Assembly: GCF_041734735.1 (NCBI RefSeq)
Contig: NC_134876.1
Span: forward strand, 95,347,086-95,411,085
From: Babylonia areolata
Taxonomy: Eukaryota > Mollusca > Gastropoda > Neogastropoda > Buccinidae
Direction of reading: 5' to 3'
DNA: 64,000 bases
A program made the position numbers and the translations under genes. Shown here piece after piece: positions 10,258 through 20,200 of the stretch; the stretch's first letter is position 1, and each line of letters opens with the position of its first letter. The notes beneath the pieces are model-generated. The model ran no database searches and was not told the DNA's origin. It worked only from the letters and a program-made list of their open reading frames with translations.

Positions 10258-11139
10258 CCAGCCGCCGTGGCGAAGTGGTTAGCGTCGCGGACTGACGGCT
10301 GGGAGGACGCGGGTTCGAATCCCAGCGGAGGTGGGTTTTTCGGCCCGTGGCCGGCTCCTACCCAGAGTTGAGTGTGCTGTGGGCTTAAATGGGGAGACTG
10401 GGACCACACAGTCGAGTGTCATCCACTTCAAGGATGCGTCTTTGGGTGTGTTGCTCTAATTACCTGACCAACACTGCAAGTGCCTGTATCTCTCGGGCCT
10501 GGTTAACGCCGGGATATCATTATGACAGGAAGCGTAGAGTACAGCCTTGTCACGCAGTCCCAAACCAAAATGGACCTCCACAGCAACATCGTCATCATCA
10601 TCGTCATCCTCCTCCTCCTTCATCGTCATCAATATAAACAAAATAGTCTCAAAGTCTGTGGCCTTTCATGCCCTGCTCTCATGGTGACCTCAGTTTCGAT
10701 ACCCCTCCACTTCCGTGCTTGGGGTGAGTCCTGTCAATGTCGTCAGTGTCGGCAGATTCATGGGGGGCTGTTGTTTGAGGGACGTGGTGGCGGTCTTCAC
10801 TCTGGGAGGGACGCTCACTCAGTCTGGCTCCGCGACTAAGCCATTATTGTCGTTAGTAGGGGGCTTAGTAGGTGGTGTCCTAAGTACGTTAAAACAGAAA
10901 AGGCACCACTGAACACCACCGAAGTGACTCAGCAGCAGTGCAGGGTCTCTTCTGGTGTATGGCCTCCTGGCGACCTAACATCGATGGTTCCCTGTGGACT
11001 GCCGACGCTGGAACTGCGAAGGACGAAACCGAGTGTGGCCGTGTATGGGGGAATCTAAATGAGCGGCGTGGGAGTAATGCCACTGAAACGGTGCAGATGA
11101 TGGGGCAGCAAAGAAAAAAAAAAGACAAAAAAAAAAAAA
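10258..11139 (+). mobile_element. 882-bp SINE-like insertion with tRNA-like head
   Basis: Flanked by a 17-bp direct repeat (10241-10257 and 11140-11156). The head at 10261-10332 is tRNA-like, with A box TGGCGAAGTGG (10268-10278) and B box GGTTCGAATCC (10312-10322), as in RNA polymerase III promoters. A body follows to an ATC/CTC-rich tract (10590-10632). A second body (10640-11105) ends in an A-rich tail at 11110-11139. The outer duplication suggests one insertion of the whole unit. Alternatively a 370-bp SINE and a second A-tailed retroelement are combined. No protein domain is seen. Confidence 0.7.
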
Positions 11140-11156
11140 AGACATACAGACAGAAA
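11140..11156. repeat. 17-bp target duplication, right
   Basis: This is the copy of 10241-10257, directly after the A-rich tail of the insertion. Confidence 0.65.
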
Positions 11157-11672
11157 GATTCATCAACACACAGACATGTAGAAAAGACAGACGGACAGAT
11201 TCACCGACACACAGACAGGCAGACAGATTCACCGACACACAGACATGTAGAAAAGACAGACAGACAGATTCACCGACACACAGACATGTAGAAAAGACAG
11301 ATTTATTCACTGACACACAGACATGTAGAAAAGACAGATTGATTCACTGACACACAGATTCACTGAAAAAGACAGACAGATAGATTCACCGACACACAGT
11401 CATGTAGAAAAGACATACTTACATACATACAGACAGACAGATTCACTGACACACAGATTCATGGGAAAAGACAGACAGACAGACAGATTCACCGACACAC
11501 AGGCATGTCGAAAAGACAGGCAGACAGATTCACCGACACACAGACACATAGAAAAAGACAGACAGACAGATTCACAGACACATAGGAAAGACACACAGAC
11601 AGATTCACATACACATAGGAAAAGACAGACAGACAGACCTCACAGACAGATTCACCGACACACAGACGGCGA
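11157..11672. repeat. Minisatellite B, right part
   Basis: Same unit as 9455-10257 with the same tetramer variation. It ends at CACAGACGGCGAACACAATC. Confidence 0.92.
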
Positions 11673-11744
11673 ACACAATCTACGTTTAACGGACCGAGAG
11701 AAAAATAAAATTACGTGGAGAATAAAAAAATGTGTATTTCCATC

Positions 11745-12130
11745 ATCAATGATACATGTGCTATCATTTGACAAACATGGCCATTTTCTATTACATGTGA
11801 AAATCATTTGATAAAACATGACCATTTGCTATTACATGTGTATATCAGTTGGTAAATATGGCCATTTTCTATTACACGTACACATCATTTGACACACATA
11901 GCCATGTTCTATTACATGTGTACATCATTTGACAAACATAGCCATTTTCTTTTACATGGGTATATCATTTGACAAACATGGCCATTTTCTTTTACATGTG
12001 TATATCATTTGACAAAAATGGCCATTTTCTTCTACATGGGTATATCATTTGACAAACATGGCCATTATATTTTACATGTGTACATCATTTGACAAACATG
12101 GCCATTTTCTTTTACATGGGTATGTCATTT
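11745..12130. repeat. Minisatellite C, left part (~40 bp unit)
   Basis: Ten copies of a unit reading CATTTGACAAACATGGCCAT then TTTCTTTTACATGTGTATAT. It is interrupted by an L2-like LINE and resumes at 13,849. Confidence 0.93.
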
Positions 12131-12131
12131 G

Positions 12132-12163
<32 letters not shown>

Positions 12164-13848
12164 TATTATTATTATATTTATATAGCGCTGAATCTTGTGC
12201 AGAGACAAATCAAAGTACTTTCGCACCAGTCATTCAAACGCATGCATAATTCTAAAACTGGAAAAAAACTGAAGACAAGAAAGAGACAGAGAAGGGAGGC
12301 TATTTTCGGAAGAGGTGGGTTTTAAGGCCAAACTTGAAAGAGCTGAGTGTGGAGACCTGACGAAGCAAAAGAGGAAATTCATTCCAATTACAAGGTCCAG
12401 AGACAGAGAAAGAACGGCGGCGAACAGTCGAGTGTTTGAATCTGGGTATGCGTAAACAGAGTGGATCCGAAGCCGATCGTAGAGAGCGAGCTGGAGTGTA
12501 GAGGTGAAGGCATCCACAGAAATAGGAAGAGGCAGATTTGTGAATACATTTAAGTACTGATCTTGTACTTTATTCTGTGTGAGACAGGGAGCCAGTGGAG
12601 ATGTTGCAAAAGAGGAGTGATGTGCTCAGATTTTTTTCTTTCTGAGGACGAGTCAGGCAGCAGAGTTTTGTATACGCTGAAGGGACTGAATGGATGAAGC
12701 AGGCAAACCAGACAATAGAGAGTTACAGTAGTCAAGGCGAGAGAGAATGAGAGAAACGACAAGTCTTGATGTTGCGTCAGTGGACAGGTATTTCCGGACG
12801 GAACTGATGCGCCGCAATTGACAGTAGCAGGATTGACATGCCTGACTGATAAATTTTCGCATGGACAGTGTGTTGTCAAGGACAACACCGAGGTTCCTGA
12901 CTGAACTGGAAAGAGGGATGGATGTACTGCCAGTTTTGTCCGCGTTCAATTGTAACTTATTTAGAGTCATCCAGGTTTGTATGTCCAGGAAGCAGTTGGA
13001 TGTTTCTTTAAAGAGCAACTACAAATTTTCAGGGGTATCACTCTTCTGGTGTTCAGTGTCATCAGCATAAGAATGATGACTGACATTATGGCGGTTGATA
13101 ATTTCAGCGCGAGGAGCAGTGTACAGTGTGAAGAGCAATGGGTCTAAAACAGATCCCTGTGGGACTCTATATTTGATTTTAACAGGTTCAGATTGGAAAT
13201 GACCAACAATGACAGACTGGAATCGATCTGTGATAGAAGATTTGAACCAGTTTAGAACAGTGCCGTTGGTACCAAATGTAAAATGAAGACGGGAAAGAAG
13301 GATTGAATGGTCTATCGTGTCAAAGGCGGCTGACAAGTCGAGAAGAGTGAGAAGGGATGTGGAGGAGAGTGGTTTCGGTGCTGTGGTCAGCGCGATTGGC
13401 AGACTGAAATGGGTGGATGAGATTGTTGAAACAAAGGTGGGTTGTTGAGCTGCTTCAGGACAGCTTTTTCGAGGAGTTTGGACATGAATGGAAGATTAGA
13501 AACTGGTCGATAGTTTTTCAAAATGTTTCCATCAAGGTTGGGTTTCTTCAGAAGAAGACTGCAGTTCTGAAAGTGGATGGAAACGTTCCAGTGAGAAGGG
13601 ATGAGTTGACAATATTGGTGATTGTGGGTAGAAGCTGTGAGACACACTGGGAAAAGACCGAGACTTGTATAGGATCAAGCTCACAGGATTTTATTGTCAT
13701 TTCTTTCAGGATTTCATTCACTTCTGTTTCTGTCAATGGACTGAAGGAGTGGAGAGGAGTGCCGCTGGATTGAGGATCAAGACGAGCAGGTTGGAAAGAC
13801 ATTTGGTCTAAGATGATACGAATATTTTGGACTTTGTCGAAAAAGAAA
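12131..13848 (-). mobile_element. L2-like LINE, 5'-truncated, inside minisatellite C
   Basis: Minus-strand CR1/L2-type LINE with the 3' half of the RT protein. From the 5' side: SPLTETEVNEILKEM (about 13,735), [13 protein letters not shown] (about 13,590), [19 protein letters not shown] (about 13,520), AAFDTIDHSILLSRLHF (about 13,330), VPQGSVLDPLLFTLYTA (about 13,165), HHSYADDTEHQKS (about 13,075), then RNLGVVLDNTL and HWLPVSHRIKYKIS. It ends in a short UTR with CAAGATTCAGCGCTATATAA and an ATT-repeat tail at 12,131-12,180. Several frame changes are present. Close relatives lie at 24,456 and 35,041, both on plus. Confidence 0.88.
13019..13336 (-). pseudogene. RT catalytic segment of the L2-like LINE
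   Basis: The 105-residue frame contains motif A (SAAFDTIDHSIL), motif B (VPQGSVLDPLLF) and motif C (SYADDTEHQ), so both catalytic Asp sites are kept. The neighbouring frame 12653-13018 continues with DIQTWMTLNKLQLNADKT. The frame is cut at both ends relative to the family. Confidence 0.8.
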
Positions 13849-14075
13849 GACCATTTTCTGTTACATGTGCATGTGACTTTGCAATCATGGTAATTCCATA
13901 TTACATCTGTATACCATTTTGAAAACATGGCCATTTTCTATTACATGTGTATATCATTTTGCAAACATGGCCATTTTATATCACATGTGCATATCATTTT
14001 GCAAACAAGGCCATTTTATATTACAATTACAGATTTTGCAAACATAGCCATTTTCTTTAACATGTGCGGTCGTTC
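13849..14075. repeat. Minisatellite C, right part
   Basis: Five to six more divergent copies of the 11,745 unit with CATTTTGCAAACATGGCCAT. The half-array is older-looking than the left one. Confidence 0.88.
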
Positions 14076-14103
14076 TGCGAACATCGCCCCCATTCGGTTG
14101 AAT

Positions 14104-14310
14104 GCACAGAAAGAAGAATAAGCAGCTAATGATGATGATGATGATGACGTCGATGACGACGACGACAATGATGATGATGACGACAACGATAATCATGAAG
14201 ATGATGAAATACCAAAACAACTAGCAAACAGTGATGAGGTAATTTGTTTATGGAATTTTTTTTCTTGAGTCAAGAGGGTAACTAGACATCATCATCATCA
14301 TCATCATCAG
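14104..14310. repeat. GAT/GAC and ATC trinucleotide tracts
   Basis: GATGAT...GACGAC runs at 14,127-14,202 and a CATCAT run at 14,287-14,309 lie between two minisatellites. No gene is seen. Confidence 0.85.
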
Positions 14311-14354
14311 TATCAATGGGACGGGCAGACTCCACGAATGGACCAGGTCCTGCA

Positions 14355-14662
14355 CTGCCACACGTGGTGCTGGTGTGGAGAGAGAAAATCCACTGTTACA
14401 CAACGGAAAGACATTGACAGGTTGTGGAGAGAGAAAATCCACTGTTACACAACGGAAAGACATTGACAGGTTGTGGAGAGAGATAGTTCGTTGTTACACA
14501 CCGGAAAGACATTGACAGACCGTGGAGAGAGATAGTTCGTTGTTACACAACGGAAAGACATTGACAGACCGTGGAGAGATTGTTCGTTTTTACACAACGG
14601 AAAGACATTGACAGATTGTGGAGAGCGAACATCCATTGTTACACAACGGAAAGATATTGAGA
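14355..14662. repeat. Minisatellite D (~50 bp unit)
   Basis: Six copies of a unit with GTTACACAACGGAAAGACAT then TGACAGACCGTGGAGAGA. The inner part alternates between AAAATCCACT and TAGTTCGTTG. Confidence 0.92.
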
Positions 14663-14663
14663 A

Positions 14664-14850
14664 ATGGGAAAGTCTGTCACAGAATTATGTTACAAAACTG
14701 ACTCACTACAAACGACGTTCAAGAAGTTGACAGTTGATTGGGGAACTTTGAATGGCATCAAGCAAAAGCTTTATTTGGATATACTGCCTGGGCATTCAGG
14801 TGTGAAGGGAAATGAGCGAGCCGTCAGACTTGCTTGTAGCCCGCGCGCGC
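14664..14850 (+). pseudogene. RNase H-like fragment of a LINE
   Basis: The frame reads WGTLNGIKQKLYLDILPGHS then GVKGNERAVRLAC. PGHSGVKGNERA is the signature near the end of the RNase H domain of I/Jockey-type LINEs, where the fold removes RNA from the hybrid. The last catalytic Asp expected in GNE-ADRLA is replaced (AVRLA). Only about 60 residues remain, followed by a GC-rich and (GT)n run at 14,841-14,880. An isolated scrap. Confidence 0.5.
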
Positions 14851-16394
14851 GTGTGTGTGAGTGTGTGTGTGTGTGTGTGGTGAGGTGTGGGAGTGGGTGT
14901 GTATGATGAGAGTAGGTGTGTATGATGTGAGTGAGTGCGGACTAGTCCCCTGACAGTCAGGCTCTTTTGCTCTCTCAAGTATTTAGTGGTTGTTTTATTC
15001 CCTGCGTTTTAAATCGTGTTTATATCTGTCAGACTACTTGGTGATGGACATACTTTTAATGTGGTGGTTTTATCCTGTTCCATGTGCTTTTAAACTGTTC
15101 GTTTGGACATTTTAGCTCTGGGCTTCAGTTTCCCATCGTCGTCCGCCATTGCTGGAGTATGGCCAACGCGCACAGTGTTCAGTGCAAAACATTAACACTG
15201 CACGCGCCACGCCATGCAAGTAAACTCGGCACCATTTGCTTACACTGGGACAGCACACACACGCTCTTTTATCTCATGATGTGATACGACGTCTCAAAGA
15301 CTTTAACATTGGCTACAACCTCCCCCGTAAAAAACGATCTTGTCGGGGTGGGGTACGGAAAAGAAAAATAATACGTGTCGTTCAAGGTAGAACCAACATT
15401 TCAAATCCCGAACCACACATGATTCATAAGGTGAGAGTAAACTCTTTTAATCTTATTCATATAATCCCCGTGAAGAATCTACAGTCAACTGATTTACCCT
15501 CTCACCCGTCATATCTAAAACTGATTGTGAACGTTCAGTCATGCAGACAGAAGGCCGCTTTTAATCATGATGTGATTGTTGACCATGCTTCTGACATTGC
15601 CATACTGACTGAGACCTGGTTGTATGAGCAGGGAGACGAATCAAAAAAGCGCAGCTAAAGCCGCAATAGTACAAACTGAAATAATTCCCTAGACAAGTTA
15701 GGAAGCAAGGCGGTAGTGCTACCATTATGAGAAGCCATATTCTGGATATTTGTACATTCAAACCCCTCGATTATACATCATTTGAGGGTGTAGCATTAAC
15801 GGTTGAGTGCAATAGTTCCGTGTGCCATATTATTTGCGTGTATAGACCCCCACCAAGTCGACACAATAAATTTAACACTCAGACTTTTATTACTGAGTTT
15901 TCTAATCTCCTGGATAAATACAACCTAGAAGCAGGAGACTTAGTTTTAACTGGCGATTTGATTTTAACCTTCATTATGAACAGACCAGCAGTTCAGATAT
16001 ACTACGGTTGCGTACTCTGCTTCACGACCAAGGGTTAAAACAGCTAATATGTGAACCAACCCACAAACATGGTCACACTCTCGACTGGCTTGTGGTTCGA
16101 GAGAACATTCACACACCCCAGTTTAAGGTCATGGACTTGGCACTTGCTGATGACATGGCAATTCTTTATGACATCCCTTTTAGGAGACTGAAGCGACCAA
16201 AATGTTTTGTTACATCACGGAACACAAAGATGATTAACCATGAGGTATTCCAGGCTGACATCACATTCTTCATGGATGGAAGTGACTCATGCTGATCTCC
16301 TCTGACAACATACAACACTGGCCTCCGTCAGATACTGGACAGGCATGCCCCTCTCTCCACTCGCCTTGTTACTGACCGTCCATCTGCTCCCTGG

Positions 16395-17366
16395 ATGACT
16401 GATGAACTGAGGGCCGCCAAGCGTCGAGAACGACAGGCCGAGCACGTCTGGCGCTCCAACAAACTGACTGTCTCCAGACAGATTTATGTTAAGGAGCATA
16501 AAAAACTGAATGACATGCAGACAGCTGCAAAGCGTCAACATTTCAGCGCCTCCATCAGTCAGTGTTTCACGTCCAAACAGCTCTATGCTGTATCAAACCA
16601 GCTCACTGGCAAAAATAGAGAACTGTTTCTGCCAAAAAACATTCCTCCTCAGGATCTCCCTGATGCTTTTAGTAATTATTCTAATGACAAAATTGTAAAC
16701 ATCCGACAAGAACTGGATGCTAGCCCACTAGAGGACCGATTTAATGATTTTAAAGGAAATTTAATGACATGTTTTAGACCTGTCTCTGAAAAAGCTGTAA
16801 GAGATTTTATTCTTAAATCTCCATGTAAGAACTGTGACCTTGATCCATTGACCACTAACCTTTTGAAATTATGTCTTGATGACCTTCTCCCTTTGATCAC
16901 CAGAATTATTAATCATTCTCTGGAGTCAGGCATTGTTGATGATTGTCTTAAATTGGCCATTGTCACCCCTCTTTGGAAAAAGCACAATTTGGGCACAAAT
17001 CAGCTAAAGAACTATAGACCTATATCTAATCTTTCTTTCATTTCTAAAATCATTGAAAACGTTGTGTTACATCAGCTCCAGGAACATCTTGATGATAACG
17101 GCCTGCTTGAAACTTGTCAGTCAGCTTATCGGAAAAGCCATAGCACAGAAACAGCCCTTCTTTCGGTCACAGATAATCTCCTCTTAAACACAGATAACAG
17201 ACTTACATCTGTAGTGGCATTTTTAAATCTGTCAGCGGCATTGACCACCAAATTCTTATCAATCGTCTTAGCACTACCTTTGGTACCTTTTGGTATTAAA
17301 TCTACTGCTTTAAAATGGTTTTCTTCATATCTTTCAATCGTCAACTCAAGTTTAAGTAAAACATAG
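16395..17366 (+). pseudogene. RT N-terminal half of the CR1/L2-type LINE
   Basis: A 323-residue frame opening with MTDELRAAKRRERQAEHVWR, the usual linker of this family. It includes ELFLPKNIPPQDLPDAFSNY, SEKAVRDFILKSPCKNCDLD (the KS-C-LDP motif), LKNYRPISNLSFISKIIENV and SAYRKSHSTETALLSV. Motif A reads AFLNLSAALTTK where the family has LLDLSAAFDTI, so the catalytic Asp is gone. The next frame shows FGVPQGSDLGPILFTLYT (about 17,392-17,445) and HKYAQNYKK where YADD is expected, so motif C is also lost. Confidence 0.82.
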
Positions 17367-17753
17367 CACCTCTAAAGTCATTCCTCTTGGGTTTGGTGTC
17401 CCTCAGGGATCAGACTTAGGGCCTATCTTGTTCACTTTGTACACTCAATCTTTGTCTGACATTTTCAAAAGGCACTCATTTCGTTACCATAAATATGCAC
17501 AGAATTACAAAAAGCCGCTCTACCATCTGATTTTAAAACAGTCATTACTGAACTGGAAGCGTGTGTAGCTGATGTAAAAACATGGATGGACAAAAACAAT
17601 TAAAGCTCAATGAAGAAAAAACCGAACACTTAGCCGTAGGAGACCTAACTCGTCTTAATTAAGGCATCAGAAAAGGACCCAGTTACGTTTGGCCCTGCTT
17701 CAGTTTCATTTCAAACATCAGCCAAATACCTGGGTGTATATCTCAATCAAACC

Positions 17754-18340
17754 TTGACTATGAACGACCAAATTTCATTCTTGTGTCGCTCATGTAGTTT
17801 TCATCTCCGAAGGCCAGCCTCAGTCAGACCCTACATAACAGAGAAAAATATGGCTCAGCTGGTTTCCTCTTTTGTCCTGTCCAGACTGGATTACTGCAAT
17901 TCCACTCTCGCAGGTTTACCATCTTCCTCTATCAAAAGATTACAGAAAATTCCAAACAATGCTGCACGACTGGTTCTCGCCAAAAAGAAATCTGATCATG
18001 TTACGCCTCTGCTGAATTGGTTACACTGGCTTCCAATTGAGTCCCGCATTCACTATAAGTTAGCAACACTCGCCTTCAAACATTTTGACAAGTCTCTTCC
18101 ATTGTATCTCTCCTCTGTATTGGAAACATATGAACCGCACACAACATTAAGGTCCAGTTCTGAATAGCTGCTTAAGTTCCAAGGACTAATCTGAAATGCG
18201 CTGGAAATAGGTCTTTCAGAGCTCAGGTTCCCCAAGTGTGGAACTCTCTACCTTCATCTCCTAGACATTCCTCTGATCTGCATTCCTTTAAGTCAGATCT
18301 GAAAACTTACCTTTTCCAAAAGCATTTTTGTTCTGGGCGG
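17754..18340 (+). pseudogene. C-terminal domain of the CR1/L2-type LINE
   Basis: The frame from 17,754 reads RPYITEKNMAQLVSSFVL, then [20 protein letters not shown] and LNWLHWLPIESRIHYKLATL. After a break, FRAQVPQVWNSLPSS-like text and DLKTYLFQKHFCSGRNG lie at 18,215-18,345. These are the conserved tail motifs of CR1/L2-type proteins. Confidence 0.8.
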
Positions 18341-18459
18341 AATGGTTAAACCAAGGTATGCCTAGTATTTTGGTAGTCCTGTTTTAATGCATTGTGTATT
18401 TTATGTAGTTTCTTTCTTAGATGTGATGTCATTTTTTCTATCTGGTTATTATTAATGGG

Positions 18460-18462
<3 letters not shown>

Positions 18463-18497
<35 letters not shown>

Positions 18498-18670
18498 TGC
18501 GTGCGTGCGTGAGGTTACAGTGCTCTGGCACGCGTGTGTAAGTGTGTAGGCATGTTAGTATGCCCAAACAGAATTCTATGTTAGAAAATAAGAAATATTT
18601 TAATGCTTATGCAATTTTGTTTTTAGTGCAGTTGATATTTAATGTTAGTGTGTGTGTCTGCAAGAGAGGG

Positions 18671-18757
<87 letters not shown>

Positions 18758-18760
18758 CTA
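18463..18760. repeat. TG and TA microsatellites inside a LINE 3' UTR
   Basis: (TG)n at 18,463-18,490, (CA)n at 18,671-18,691, (TA)n to 18,711 and (TG)n to 18,756. The same order recurs in the related LINE tail at 32,230-32,905, so they belong to the element. Confidence 0.9.
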
Positions 18761-18985
18761 TGAAATGCATTTTGTTTTAATCTAAGTCATATTTACTTCA
18801 TAGCTTCTATAATCTTTAGTGTGCTTTTTCGTTCATATGAATACACTGGATGTTTTCCATTGTCAGATAGCGGTTGATATGTTTTTTAAGGCGTTTATAG
18901 TCAACTATGATGTAAGGTGCTTTGAGCAGCATTGGTGCTGGATATCGCGCCATAGAAAAACTATGTATTATTATTATTATTAGGT

Positions 18986-19051
18986 GTGCGTGCGTGCATA
19001 CGTGCGTGTTTGCGTGCGTGTGTGTGCGCGCGCGCGTGTATGTGATGAAAG

Positions 19052-19083
<32 letters not shown>

Positions 19084-19394
19084 ATGAGAGAAGGTGTATG
19101 TGTGGGGTGGTCGCCGGTGTGCGAGCACTGATGTGAATGAGTGTTGTTAATGAATGAGTCATGGAATAAATGTTCCCCTCGTTACTAGCAATTATTTATC
19201 GAGACAACCACTGACCTGGGATTCAAGCACAGGCACACGAAGAAGTAAAAATGCAAACAAATAAACTTTCCTGCAACACCCATCCTTTGCAGAGCAGACG
19301 TCATTCTCACTGGTTGAAGGCAGGTGACGTGTGTGACGTCATGGTCCTCAGGGAACATAGATGACGTCATGTGAGCGTCACTCGTGGCGTACAT
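18986..19394. other. TG-rich tract, then unique sequence with two CRE palindromes
   Basis: GT- and CG-rich repeats run to 19,082. The following unique stretch has TGACGTCA at 19,334-19,341 and again at 19,362-19,369. This is the full cAMP-response-element palindrome bound by CREB/ATF factors. No gene is seen beside it. Confidence 0.6.
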
Positions 19395-20200
19395 ATCACA
19401 CCTGATATAAAGAAAAAAAATCACAGCGCACCTGATATCTGTTCACGTCAGAACACACTTCCTCACCTGATATAACTATGTACACATCACAATAGACCTG
19501 ATGTCTGTACACATCACACCTGATATAACTCTGTACACATCACAATAAACCTGATGTCTCTACACATCACACCTGATATAACTATGTACACATCACAATA
19601 GACCTGATGTCTGTACACATCACACCTAATATAACTATGTACACATCACAATAGACCTGATGTCTGTACACATCACACCTGATATAACTGTACACATCAC
19701 AATAGACCTGATGTTTCTACACATCACATCTGATATAACTATGTACACATCACAACAGACCTGATGCTTCTAAGTATAACTATGTACACATCACAATAGA
19801 CCCGATGTTTCTACACATCACATCTGATATAACAATGTACACATCACAATAGACCTGATGTATCTACACAGCACACCTGATATGACTATGTACACAAAAC
19901 AATAGACCTGATGTTTCGACACATCACATCTGATATCACTATGTACACATCACAATAGATCTGATGTCTCTACACAAGTGATATAACTACGTACACATCA
20001 CAACAGACCTGATGTCTGTACAAATCACACCTGATATAACTATGTACACGTACATCACAATAGACCTGATGTCTGTTCACATCACACCTGGTATAATTGT
20101 GTGCATGTCACAATAGACCTGATGTATATAACTATGTACACATCACAATAGACCTGATGTATATACACATCACACCCGATATGACTGTGTCTGAGCACAT
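19395..20200. repeat. Minisatellite E (53-bp unit)
   Basis: About fifteen copies of a 53-bp unit: CACCTGATATAACTATGTAC, ACATCACAATAGACCTGATG, TCTGTACACATCA. Spacing measured at 19,498 and 19,551 is 53. It grades into the shorter-unit array that follows, with which it shares CACATCACA and CTGATGTCT. Confidence 0.93.

Larger units (their letters stand above)
15080..18985 (+). mobile_element. CR1/L2-type LINE, nearly full length, decayed
   Basis: A 3.9-kb plus-strand LINE. Leader and endonuclease: LPRKKRSCRGGVRKRK (about 15,330), SDIAILTETWLYEQ (about 15,590-15,630), IICVYRPPPSRHNKF (about 15,830), LVLTGDLILTF (about 15,945, a degraded GDFN) and GHTLDWLVVREN (about 16,070). The RT frame is at 16,395-17,366, catalytic motifs at 17,392-17,520 and the C-terminus at 17,754-18,340. 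The 3' UTR (18,345-18,985) carries TG and TA microsatellites and ends TGGATATCGCGCCATAGAAA then an ATT tail. Two truncated relatives share this UTR at 26,282 and 32,028 on minus. Confidence 0.85.

Noticed and set aside
10261-10332. Functional tRNA gene
   Set aside because: It has A and B boxes but no good acceptor-stem pairing, and it continues into a SINE-like body with a target duplication.
16137-16175. RT catalytic motif in LALADDMAIL
   Set aside because: It lies before the RT, where the endonuclease SDH motif is expected. The ADD is a decayed SDH-type site, not the RT Asp pair.
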